Of a stretch of 64,000 nt of DNA, positions 50,079 to 60,583 are shown one piece after another. The notes under the pieces are model-generated. The model searched no databases. It saw only the letters and a program-made list of their open reading frames with translations, and had not been told where the DNA came from. The translations under genes were made by a program, and so were the position numbers. The stretch is from Trichuris trichiura (taxonomy: Eukaryota > Nematoda > Enoplea > Trichinellida > Trichuridae): assembly GCA_037903355.1 (NCBI GenBank), contig JBAJFE010000042.1:372001-436000 (forward strand). Reading direction: 5' to 3'. Positions within the stretch are counted from its first letter, which is position 1. Each line of letters opens with the position of its first letter.

Positions 50079-50899
50079 TTACGAAGTTATGTTGTCTAAG
50101 AAAGCGGGAAGCATCTCGTCAAACAAAAAGTTAGAGTCACCACTGTTTACCGTCAAGTTCATGTACAGTATCCCGAATCGAAGTCGAACAGCAAAGACAA
50201 GCCGAGTAACTGCCCCCGTTATAAAGAAGAGTGTTTTACCGAGATTGACTAGCAGAAAGCTCACCTCAAAAGTTCCTCTCTGCTTTTTAACTGCAAAGGA
50301 ACGAATGGAGCCTTGCATGGTAGCAGGTCGCTTCCATTTGGCTGAGCGACGTAGAATGTCTTGCCATGCAAAGGCATGACGGCTTGCGGAGCACAGACAA
50401 TCCAGCTGAAACGGGTGATTCCTGAAGAAGCTAGCTGGAAAAACTACCACAGCTACAATGCAAAATGCGCAACAATATCCTACCGCTTCAGAACTACAGT
50501 AAGTTACTTAATTTGCAGGGAGACGCAACTGCACCACTTTAATTTCAGCAAAATTCACAAGTCTGCCACGTGTCTCCCTTTAAGTCCACGGGGCAATTTT
50601 CTTTAATTCTAACGCCTCACGATAGCACGAACAGTCTAAACCGTGCGCAGGTACACTGTAAGAATTGACAATCCCGTCGAAACGTTTCCTTTTAAACCGT
50701 AAGCTAAAAGTGATCCACAGGTAGTATTTAGCAAGTGTTTAGAACCGCCCTTCAGCTTTTGGAACTTTTGCATTAGACGCCGGCAAATGCTGCTTGCGAA
50801 AATAAAATCACCTTCTTTAGACTTAGCAACCCTAGGCAGCGTAAGCTTAAACCTAGGATCGAGACCACTTGTCCCCAGTCCCGTTAACGACTTAACCAT
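50079..50899 (-). CDS. Unidentified gene; last three exons well supported
   Basis: Final exons 50405-50265, 50209-50151 and 50095-50079 are separated by 55-nt introns with gtgagc...ggcag and gtaaac...cttag borders, and all phases agree (141, 59 and 17 nt). The peptide reads WIVCAPQAVMPLHGKTFYVA, QPNGSDLLPCKAPFVPLQL, KSREELL, then SYSACLCCSTSIRDTVHEL and DDNITS-stop. Upstream, 50899-50640 holds an ATG-initiated open frame (VKSLTGLGTSGLDPRFKLTL, SICRRLMQKFQKLKGG), and near 50600-50530 there is NCPVDLKGDTWQTCEFC, a possible zinc-ribbon strand. I could not join these into one model and do not recognise the protein. Confidence 0.42.
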
Positions 50900-52078
50900 G
50901 TACCTATAATGAGTAGACTAAGTGCCGGATAGACAATTAAGACTCAAAAAACTGGATGCCGTAAAATAAGCTACTATCCCGGAAAATCAATACAGGAAAT
51001 GAACAGAAATCTCTTGACTTAAAGCTAAATTACTTTATTTAAACTCATCAGTAGTATGATCACAGTATCTCACCTTACTCTTACGCTTCCATAACTACTG
51101 CGCTGTTAGCAGGATTAGAGGAATACTAAAGCTTTGTTTTGTACTTTTCAATATATCTTTGTGGATAATCCACTTCCGTGATTAACCGACTTTTTTATCA
51201 CCGTTTTCGATGTTTATATTTCTTGTGTGCAAGATAAACTATTTACTAAATCACAAAAAGGCCCTAAGCCTTCGTTTCACTCCTTGTTCCGCTATCAACT
51301 TACAAAGTCGCATGCTGATGCTGAAGGGACCATGTGCTCATTTCAATAAACGGTTTTTATGCGAAAACTACTGAATAGTTTTATTTTAAAACATTTCCGG
51401 CATAAGTGACATTATTAATAGCATTAACCGTGATATTACCAGCATTTGCCTATGGATGTACAACACCAAACAAAACGTAGGATCTCAGCTGATGTAAACC
51501 AAAATGGAATATTGGAAAACGGTTGCCCTATGGCTTCGTTAGGCTTTCACCGTAGACGCATTACAGATTGCCTGTCCTCATTAAAAAACTAAAGACGTTC
51601 AGAAGTTTCGAGATCTCCAAGTCTCGCCTTCAGCCGCATAGGTCGAGATCCAGACTTGGCAAACTGATGACAGGCCGTAGTGATCTTAAAAGCACTGAAG
51701 TAATTATTCTTTGGTTTTTCATTAAAAAACTGGCAGACTATAACATACTATAACGAGACAGTATTGAAACATGCATTGCAAATCAAGTTTTAAAACTTTA
51801 TAGAAAAATGTAATCGTGTCACTTCTCAACGAACTTGTGCCTGATTTAAATCAAGTCAGCCATTTTCACCTCAATATAAAAGCAAAAAAGTATGCTTTAA
51901 ACTGTAATCAAACCTTCGTACTTAACTAAAGCAGTAATATCTGCTATGATAACTAAACATGTAAAACAAGAAATGTTTTACAATGTCGTGAAATAACTTC
52001 AACGACAGGTACAAGTTCAGATGCAAACGGAAAAGCATTAACTTCAACGCTACCTTCACTTTTTTACTCTTAGGAAAA
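50900..52078. other. No gene seen
   Basis: AT-rich spacer between the unnamed minus-strand gene and the phosphatase. An open frame at 51568-51753 has no support. Confidence 0.4.
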
Positions 52079-53296
52079 ATGATTCCGAAAGGGAAAGCAA
52101 CGATTGCAAGTGATTCAAAAGCAGCCGAATGGGTTAGGCACATCGCTGCAAATCCAACCGGTACACTTAAGAACATTGCCTGCGAGTTCACGAACAAGCT
52201 TCCGCAACGTCCTCCTATGAAGGAAGCAATGGAGTTCTACAAGAACCTGCCAATGAAACGCAACAGATATGGTGACATTCCCTGCTTGGATAGAACAAGA
52301 GTAAAGCTAGCCGAACCAAGAGATGGCAACGATTACATACATGCAAATGTTGTTGTTATGCCACAACATAAATGCAGGTATATTTTGACCCAGGCACCAT
52401 TACCGGACACTATTCAGGACTTTTGGGCTATGGTTTGGCAGGTAGGTTAACATTTATTCTATCCGCAAAGCTCTGAATAATCAACTTCTAAGGAGAATGT
52501 AAGCTTGATAGTATGCCTTACTAAGATTCTGGAGAGAGGCAAAACTAAAACGCAGGAATACTGGCCAACGTGCTGCGGCAAGCAGTATCATCAAAAATAT
52601 GGTTTTGTGCATGTTCGCAACGTAGGCATTCGTAATGCTAAGCAGTATTCGATTAGCATTCTTGAAATTGCCAATGAAAGAACAATGGAAAAGAGAAAGC
52701 TAACTCATTACCTCTACCTTGATTGGCCAGATCATCGGGTTCCCATATGCACGCACAATTTTTTGCAGTTGGCTGAATTTATGGACGCTCAGTTAGTTCA
52801 GTACAGTGGCAAAGATCCAATGTGCGTAATAGTACATTGCTCAGCCGGAGTTGGGCGCTCAGGAACGTTAGTGGCATTGCAAGCGCTGATGGCGGTGGTG
52901 AACTCAGGCGAAGAGCCTAACGTGCTTGCTACCGTAACCGACGTTCGCCTCCAACGGGCAATGTCAGTCCAGGGTCCGGAACAGTATTTATTTCTTTACT
53001 ACGCATTGGCCGTACATATACTACTGAACATAAGTATTTCGGAAGAAGACCGAAAAGGGTTGCTTCAAAAGATTATTCCACTCCGCGAGTGCTCGACAAA
53101 AAGTCGATGCGGCAAGATGCCAGAAGCTAGAAAACAATCTGGTAAATTAAGCCGGCTGATTGGCGTGACAGGCAACTCAAAACAGATAGAAAACCCTGCT
53201 GCAGCTGACCACGCTCGCCGTCAGAAAAGCTCATCTGTGGGACCAAAAATGATGGCTGCACAAAAGAGACATAGTCTCACAAGAAGATCTGCATAG
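52079..53296 (+). CDS. Cytosolic protein tyrosine phosphatase
   Basis: Classical receptor-less PTP: removes phosphate from phosphotyrosine. Exon 1 is 52079-52441, a 51-nt intron follows, exon 2 is 52493-53296; 388 residues. The catalytic domain fills residues ~20-320. Visible motifs in order: the phosphotyrosine-recognition loop KRNRYGDIPCLDRTRV, DYIHANVV, ILTQAPLPDTIQDFWAMVWQ, the WPD loop (LDWPDHRVP), the P-loop HCSAGVGRSG (C-X5-R intact), and the Q-loop SVQGPEQYLFLY. All residues needed for activity are present, so it should be an active enzyme. The C-terminal ~65 residues are basic and Ser-rich and resemble no domain. There is no signal peptide or membrane segment. The compact single-domain architecture fits the expanded nematode PTP group, often male/germline-expressed in Caenorhabditis (family knowledge). 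An acceptor (ttttttactcttag) ends 5 nt before the ATG. Substrate unknown. Confidence 0.93.
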
Positions 53297-54120
53297 AAAT
53301 GTACCGCATCTTTCTTCCAGCAACAGACGTGCTAGAAAGATGCTAAACAAATCAACTCGTAATTATCTTATTCGTTTATAAGCCATTCAAACTTACAGTA
53401 AAGTGGGATGCAGCTAGCAAGCAGAATTTTCCAGTCTCAACGTTTTGAAAAATTCTGGCCTGTTGGTTATTTTTTTTCATTAATTTTAAACGTGCACGTC
53501 TGTTAGGTCATGATCAAATAAAATAAGAAGATCCATCCAAAGAACGAATATTCACTGACCCACAAATGTCAGGGTGCAAGAGTTCAAGCAATTTATTCGT
53601 CCTGGAGCCCCGCCCTTAAAACAGACTATTGGGAATAAAGAAATTGTGAAAATGTTAATGTTGTATGCCTCTTCAAAAACTATTCAAAATTGTTACTTGA
53701 TCCGAAACTCTGCCACAAATAAAAATTAACTTAAAATGCTAACGAGTAGTAGCTCAATAAACTTTTGCTTATTTTCTGTTTTGTTCGCTTCGCATGGTAA
53801 ATAGTTATGAGTAGAACAGCTACCGTTTTGCGGGACGTATGGATAACGAAGCTCGTTTGTGCAATAACGTTACTTGTAATGAAATTATTTTAAAATCAAA
53901 ATAAATAATATTTCATGTAATTTAAATAGAAGTTTAGCTTATCTGCTTTCAAACGCGAGTACACATACTGTACCTGAACATGAAACTTTCAAATTTGTAT
54001 TAGACTGTAGTTTACTTAACTTCTGTTTAAGCTTGGCAGTGAGCGCTTTTTGTCCATAATGTAAGTACACGTGAAGGCTTCTTGTACGCACGAATAAGAG
54101 CAAGCCCATTAAAACTACGA
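53297..54120. other. Intergenic spacer with polyadenylation-like signals
   Basis: AATAAA-type words occur soon after the phosphatase stop (near 53518 and 53635) and again near 53755. The promoter of the HORMA gene should also lie here, but no specific site is recognisable. Confidence 0.4.
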
Positions 54121-55598
54121 ATGGAAGTCCGCACTTCTCTAGCAAACGACCAAACGGAATCAATTCACTACGTTAAAACTTTCATAGCCCTGGCAATTTC
54201 GAGCATTTGCTATTATCGCAAACTATTCCCTGTTGATGTATACGAAGATTACGAATATGAAGGTGCAAAATTAAAGATACTGATTGGGAGACGGGATAAC
54301 GCTATACGGTAGGTTCTTTTGACATGCAGGCAACAAAATTCATGTTGGATTATCACTTAGACTTATACAATGCATGAAAGGCTGCTATGACTGCATAGAT
54401 AGGCAGTACCTACGACAGATAATGTTCGGTGTTTGCGACAATTGTGAATATTCCGAAGTACTTACGGACTGCTACATTTTCACCATCCACTATGCTGATG
54501 ATGGGGGCGCGGCTCTTCGGCTATATACCAGTGGCAACGACCTATCCGCTCTTTCGGTAAGCACGCTATTCCGATAATACTACCGTATTGCTCGGCATTC
54601 CGATTCCGTTGCAGACTAAGGGGTCCGCACTACAAATACTTCAGACCATCCGCAAGCTTTGCCAACATTTGGAACCCCTACCGAAGGAAGCAGGCATAAG
54701 CTTGAAGATAGTATATTACGACGAAAGAACTCCTCTAAATTATCAACCAGTGGGCTTCATGCCAGGTGAAAGTGAGCTCTTCAGTTACCGCGAAAAGAGT
54801 GGCTTTAGCGAAACTATCGAACTCAACATGGGAAAGGTGGAAACGCAGTTTCATGCATTGCAAGTAGGAATAAAATATGCTTCCTACACTGGAAACCAAA
54901 TCAACCGCAAAGAGTTACCAACATCATCATTCAAGCATGAACATCACCCTACAAATGAAGACCATCATTCACCGGTGCTTTACGACAGATTAAGCAAGAA
55001 ATGTCAACTCCTGGCCTATCATCAAGTATGTAAATGCCTATGCGAACGTGAACATGTTGAACCAGCCATGCTGTTTTGCGTAAGTTGCAAAACATTCCAG
55101 CATTCCGTATGCTACGGCAAAGCGGCCAATGAATCTAGCGCTGCTGCTCAGGTCGGCAATTTTCATCTATTCTTTGCCGCTTCAGCTCCACTGCTTTCCT
55201 TGCAGCACGATACCGTATGCTTGCAGTGCGCTCTGAAAAACTCCGCAGCGACATGTCATGATCCATCAATGGTCAGCCTCGAGGAAGACCAAGCTAAGGG
55301 TCAGTGCCTATATCGGCAGGCGCTGTATTTTCTCCTGAAAAGCAGAAGCATGTTTGTCAGCAAAACGACGCTCAGGCTACAACTTAATATAGGATATACC
55401 GACCTATTTGCATTATCCTCAAGCCTGATTAAGGACGGATGCGTACAATCGAAATCAGCGCAAGTTCTCTCCGTGCAAAGACGGGCGATTTTACAGCAGG
55501 CAAAAATACTTTTCGACGGAAGCATCACGAAAGTGCTTAGCAAAACGCCACGTCTGCTGAACGAGGTGAATCCAAAATTGTTTACAAAAACTAGTTAG
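54121..55598 (+). CDS. Hop1/HORMAD-type meiotic axis protein with PHD finger and winged-helix-like C-terminus
   Basis: Meiotic chromosome-axis protein that promotes recombination and pairing (family role; nuclear). Exons 54121-54308, 54361-54556 and 54615-55598, introns of 52 and 58 nt; 455 residues. HORMA domain ~10-240: SIHYVKTFIALAISSICYYR, KLFPVDVYEDYEYEGAKLKI, CMKGCYDCIDRQYLRQIM, then KIVYYDERTPLNYQPVGF, all with close counterparts in HORMAD1/Hop1. Zinc finger ~264-325: CKCLC, FCVSCKTFQHSVC, VCLQC, a C4HC3 PHD pattern. Residues ~345-430 (ALYFLLKSRSMFVSKTTLRL, LFALSSSLIKDGCVQ) look like a winged helix. This PHD-winged helix tail is the chromatin-binding region known in fungal Hop1 and other HORMADs. 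A possible in-frame 54-nt intron (55152-55205) lies inside the PHD; if spliced the protein is 437 aa. The first exon start is chosen as the first ATG in frame. Confidence 0.9.
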
Positions 55599-56046
55599 CT
55601 GTTTTCGAAAACGTTTACAGTTAATTTTTTTTTATCGCATGCGTTTTACATTTTGAGAATTCAAGTTGCATTACAGTTCGTTTCTACAATACATGACCGA
55701 AAGGCATCTTCCACAGATGAGTTGAGGTGAGCTACCCACTCGACGTTATCACTGGGCATCGCGCGTTCTGATTATAATTTATTGCGGTCAACGCAACGTG
55801 ATTTTTCTTTGGGGAGGCGCTTCATAGAATTCACAAAGGTCCACGGAACCATCAATGCGCTACCAGACCGTCGGCAGAGAACTACTGAAAGCAATGGAAA
55901 TTACACTCAACAACTGTGGTCTATCGTGCTTTAATGAATGCTCCAACTTGGCAAAAAACAATCAAAACCTGAGCAAGAACCTGATTTGAATCATAAGATA
56001 TACCAAAGCGCTTCTTGGTCTTCCATAGGAAATCAGCACCAAATAA
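55599..56046. other. Convergent 3' spacer
   Basis: The HORMA and SHMT genes converge on this 448-bp spacer. A T-run near 55625 follows the HORMA stop. No other feature. Confidence 0.5.
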
Positions 56047-58010
56047 TCAGTAATCATCAAAACCAGGCATCGGGAAACTGGTAGAAAACTGTTGTACTCT
56101 GCAACGTAACTCGTCAATCTGTCGACGAAATTCGGCATTGCTACTGCACGAAGCGCGAAATTCTTTCAGAGTTTTTCCCGCCTCTTTTTGGTACTGTAAA
56201 GTTAATTGTATACCTAAAATTAGTTGCTCAGCTTAAAGGGACTAGTGTTTCCCTCCGTTGCCTTCGTCGATGAAGTCTGCTACGGCGCGAAAATCTGCTT
56301 CTTTCAGAGATCTTGAAGTCATCGCTGATGATCCTAACCGCAAGCCTAAACGGGCAGCTGAAGTATTGAAATGACTTGCTTGAAATTACCGCTGGGCGTT
56401 AGGACACTTTTATCTCCTGGACAGGCATTTTTGTTGCAAGCAATAGAAACGAGTTCGAGAACGTGCTCCACTCTGGCCCCGTCCGTATTCACTTTGCTTA
56501 AGTCGAGCAGAACAATATGATTATCCGTTCCGCCTACGAAGAAAACATATCATTCTTTCGAGTAGATTATGACGCATTCCGAACACTCTTACCAGTAACA
56601 ACACTGTAGCCCAGCTCAATCAAACGATCAGCCAGTGCTTTTGAATTCTTCAAAACTTGTTTCTGATACTCTACAAACTCGTCCGTGGCTGCCAATTTCA
56701 ATGCAACAGCAATTGCTAAGATCATCGCTGCTGTTAGGGCGATGGCGATGAATCCAATGTACTCACCGGCGATAGAATTCTCATGAGGGCCTCCTTGTAA
56801 GCCGGGAAACACTGCTTGATCGATTTTGTTTTTGAAATCATACTGAACAGAGGCACCTGACTGAAGCACCTTTTGAACCCCTGAGGAAGGAACAATTGTT
56901 CAACGCATAAAATATATTAAATAATGTTACACCTTTACGATAGAATATGATTGCAGCGCGAGGCCCGCGTAAAGATTTGTGAATTGTCGTAGTGACAATG
57001 TGAGCATGAGGAAAAGGTGAAGGAACTACTCCCGCCGCCACAAGTCCACCTATATGAGCAATATCAGCCATCAGGTAAGAACCTACGTCATCGCAAATGC
57101 TTCGAAACCGCTTGTAGTCTAGGTGACGCGAATGGCAGCTGACCCCTGAACTATCAAGTGTTTATACAACCGTATCAGATGGTCTGCCAACGAAACGTCC
57201 GAACCAGCAATAATGATCTTTGGTCGAAAAGCGCGTGCACGTCGAAGCAGTCCGTCATAGTCGATTAGACCAGTTTCTGGATCAACTTTGTAAGGTAGGG
57301 ATTCGAAAAACAACGAAGTTGCGGATATTTTCTTCTTCTCCGTGTAGAACCTAGTAGGGTAGCACACACTTTTTATGGCGACTTTTGCATATTTACAACT
57401 ACTCACCCATGGGTTAGGTGGCCGCCATCCGGCAAATCCAAACCCATTAAACGACCATGCGGTCCCAACAATGCAGTGTAAACAGCAAAGTTGGCAGGAC
57501 TTCCAGAGTAGGGCTGTACGTTGACACCCCATTCGTCTTCATTCAGCCCAAAGGCGTGTAGCGCACGTTTTTGGCATAATAATTCCATTTCGTCAATGTG
57601 CTCGTTGCCACCGTAATACCTGCAAAGTCAAAGCGTGCGATGATTTTCTGCTGGCAGAAAAATATTCACCTTGCATTGGGATAGCCTTCCGCGTATTTGT
57701 TGTGCAGCGAGCAGCTGAGAGCCTCTAGAACGGCACGACTTGGAAAATTTTCACTCGCTATCAGCTCTACACTACGAATTTGTCGTAGCTTTTCCTAGAT
57801 AGAGTAACCAAGGCAGTTGACGACGTGAAAAAAATTTCGCCAAACCTTTTGCATGATGGAAAAAGCCTCAGGGTCGACAGCTCGAAGGGGTGCCGTCAAG
57901 TTATCACTCAAAGTAGCCAAGGAGTTGGGACAGAACGAAGGCACTTGTGCATCTCCTGTCCCGTTTAATGAAACGGGATCCAATACTTTGTTGCTTTCAT
58001 TCAAGTACAT
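56047..58010 (-). CDS. SHMT: Serine hydroxymethyltransferase
   Basis: PLP enzyme interconverting serine + tetrahydrofolate and glycine + 5,10-methylene-THF; feeds one-carbon and nucleotide metabolism. Exons 5'->3': 58010-57846, 57794-57670, 57619-57407, 57350-57205, 57145-56933, 56880-56767, 56715-56593, 56533-56390, 56345-56262, 56213-56047; 1494 nt, 497 aa, in frame. Signature strings: [97 protein letters not shown], the PLP lysine in [27 protein letters not shown]. Length matches family members (about 480-505). The usual TTTTHK is TTTIHK here, a change next to the catalytic His-Lys. The last intron (56261-56214) has a GC donor. The N-terminus (~40 residues before [11 protein letters not shown]) is not a clear mitochondrial leader, so cytosolic versus mitochondrial location is open. 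A tttttttag acceptor abuts the ATG. Confidence 0.97.
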
Positions 58011-58734
58011 CTAAAAAAAGGATCGTCAGCACGAACGAACAAGGTGATTTCAAGAATTTCCCTTCACCGGCATAGGATTAAAGGCGACGAGATAGCGCAC
58101 AACTTGAAAAGTTGACACAAAGACAAAAAACTATTTGTCCAACTACTGAAACTTGCCTTAACGTAAGAAGAGAGAGACTTTCGAGCACTTTGACGCGTAG
58201 CACCGATGCGCGTCCGTACATAGTTGAACAAATGCATTTGTAGCTCAATGAGCAGTTGCCCGCCGCAGCGAGCCTAAAACAACTGCGAGCTTACAGAATG
58301 CGCAAAACAGTTCTTTAAATGACGACAATAATAAGCCTTCGCGACGTAGTTGTACGTTCTCGAAATTGCTAAGCTACAAAGCAAGAAGACTCTTCAAAAA
58401 AATCATTCAGCGAATGAACAATGTTTTGTTTTGTAGCCCAACAAAGGAACAACTGTTTCAGCGTGACTGATGTTAATTTTTTTTCCGGACAAGTACGAGC
58501 TTTAAGACATGACTGAAAAATAGGTTGCTTACCAAGCAGCTTAGAATGTCTACGTTTAGAATACTATTATTCACGCTTCTATAATAGATCAAGCTCTGCC
58601 TTTGCTTCAGAATCGCAAAACGTCAGTTGCCAACTTATTCAGGTCGCTCCGCTTTCGTAGCCTTTTGTATTGGTTTGAAAACCAGAAGCTTTATAAGCGG
58701 TTTGGTATTTATCATCACGTGTAAAAAATGGCGT

Positions 58735-58925
58735 GATAAAAATTGTTAGAGAAAGTACGACACAATATCGTACGTCTCAGGAGTGCTACTCTTCCGTCGC
58801 GAACAATGTTGGGAGAGCTAACATCGCTGACGAAGGAACAAAAGCAGTTCTGAAGCATACGATATTACTGTCTTGTACTTTCTCTAACAATTTGTTCATC
58901 CATTCGTTGATAGCGCATTCACTTT
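58735..58925 (+). mobile_element. Short palindromic-family copy with decayed hammerhead
   Basis: Arms ttgttagagaaagtacgaca and tgtcttgtactttctctaac flank the core. CTGACGA (near 58827) is intact, followed by AGGAAC...GTTCT as stem II, but GAAA has become GAAG and GCTC has become CATAC. Confidence 0.65.
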
Positions 58926-60094
58926 ACATACACATTTCTAAGAAAATGGAAACAAGCCTGGACTAACGATCAATATGAAAAGATCGAATAAAAGGTATAT
59001 TTTTAATGTTATTCTTGTTACCATTTTAAGCAAAGGCTCCGAACAACAACAATAACAAACAAACAGCGATTGCAGTTTATTACAGTAAGCATGATTCGTA
59101 GTTAAGCAACTTACCGACACCGTCTTATACAGTTATTGAGATTACCCTCCTTGAAGTCCACCTACCATTTTATTATTTAGAAAGCTACAGCTTCTTCCTA
59201 GTACTCAGCGTCAAGATAAGAGGCAGCCTTCTTGATTTTGCTATGTCTTACTCTAGCTAAAGTAAAGGAGTAAAATATCACACAGGTAAGAAAGCATTAC
59301 TCAAAAATGTAGAAATTGTCTAGAATGATGATCAGTTAATTGAAATTGTTGCCAAAACACAGTACGCATAAATGCGCGAGGTCAGGATATTACATTGCCT
59401 GCGTTCTTCTACAGTAAGACTACAATATCCGAACTACGGATTATCAGAATGCGCAGAAGAAAACAATAGAGTTACAGTGCAAATTAACGATGTCGCTATG
59501 CACATTGTTCTTAATCTTGGCTACCACTTATCTTTCTACTGACTCAGAAGAATGAAGTGGCGCCAAACGGTGCTAAGGGAAACTAATTAACTTGATGTCG
59601 TGCGGTGAATATACGGAATTGTATTATAAAATAGCAAGCGCGCGAGGTGCAACAAACAGGTGATGTTGAAGTGACGCAATGGAAACCTGCATTTTTTGAA
59701 TTGTTACAGTATGACTGATGGGCGCTAAGCAGGAAGGATTCAGAAAAACTGCCCGGAAGGAGTTGGTTCAAAATCGCAAAAGCAAATTCCCGTGGCGGTA
59801 TAGTGACAACAGTCAGCAGCTGTAGAATTTTTTTCTTTCGTACAAAAATACAAGCATTTTTGATGGCAGGCCGTAGCTTCCTTCGTGCATTTGTCTAAAT
59901 TTCTATCGGGTGTGGAAGATGCGTAGTACGATCTGTAAATGTGGGGCTCGCATAAGTTTCAATAAATTCGGACTTCGTAATAGGTGTGCATGGATTTCGC
60001 CATGAATAAAAAGACGTTATAAACTAATTAGCACTGTTCTTAACACTGCCTACATTGTAACAGATGAAGGATTTTCACCCTATCTTAGCAGGGC

Positions 60095-60250
60095 TTTCTC
60101 TCGTTTTCCGTAAGTGTATCTGTAATATATCTAAACAAGCAATTCACCCACGAATACATGAACAAGTTTCTAGGGAAAGCACAGGAAAAAATATACGCCG
60201 CCTTAGTGACACTCTAGCCCCATCGTCAGCGAAGAAGTGCGTCCCTCGAA
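60095..60250 (+). mobile_element. Possible further palindromic-family remnant
   Basis: Order of words is like other left arms: cgttttccgtaagtgtatct, gtaatatatctaaacaagca, attcacccacgaatac. No ribozyme core and no clear right arm. Confidence 0.35.
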
Positions 60251-60583
60251 AAGGGGCAGATGAAAATAGACGGGCGAAGTTAATTGCATTAGTAATTTTT
60301 GAACCTGCTTTCCCTTAATCAGTCACATAAGTGTAGCAAACTTTTGTTTGACCAAATCCTTCACCTGGATATCATAGTGTTTTGCATTTGCGAAATATTT
60401 AATTTCATGTGGACTGCATGATCTGTTTTTTATGGTTGGCAGTATCGTTGTTAGTCGTCATTCTTGATGAACTAGAGCTAACCTAATTTTTTTAGGGAAG
60501 GTTGGAAGAGCTCGTAGAGGACCATCTAGAGAGACATTCCTTTTACTCCTTGAATATGAATAGCTTTAATTTTTCTTAGCAAA

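Larger units (their letters stand above)
58011..60583. other. Divergent intergenic region with two transposon copies
   Basis: About 2.6 kb between the 5' ends of SHMT (minus) and RFT1 (plus). It holds palindromic-family copies at 58735-58925 and, more decayed, about 60095-60250. No coding exon was found. Promoters of both genes should lie here, without a recognisable motif. Confidence 0.5.

Noticed and set aside
50089..50379. Plus-strand frame opposite the unnamed gene
   Set aside because: The minus-strand exons explain the region with correct splice sites and phases; the plus frame is their shadow.
51568..51753. Possible hammerhead at CTGATGACAGGCC near 51665
   Set aside because: No stem II and no GAAA at the right distance.
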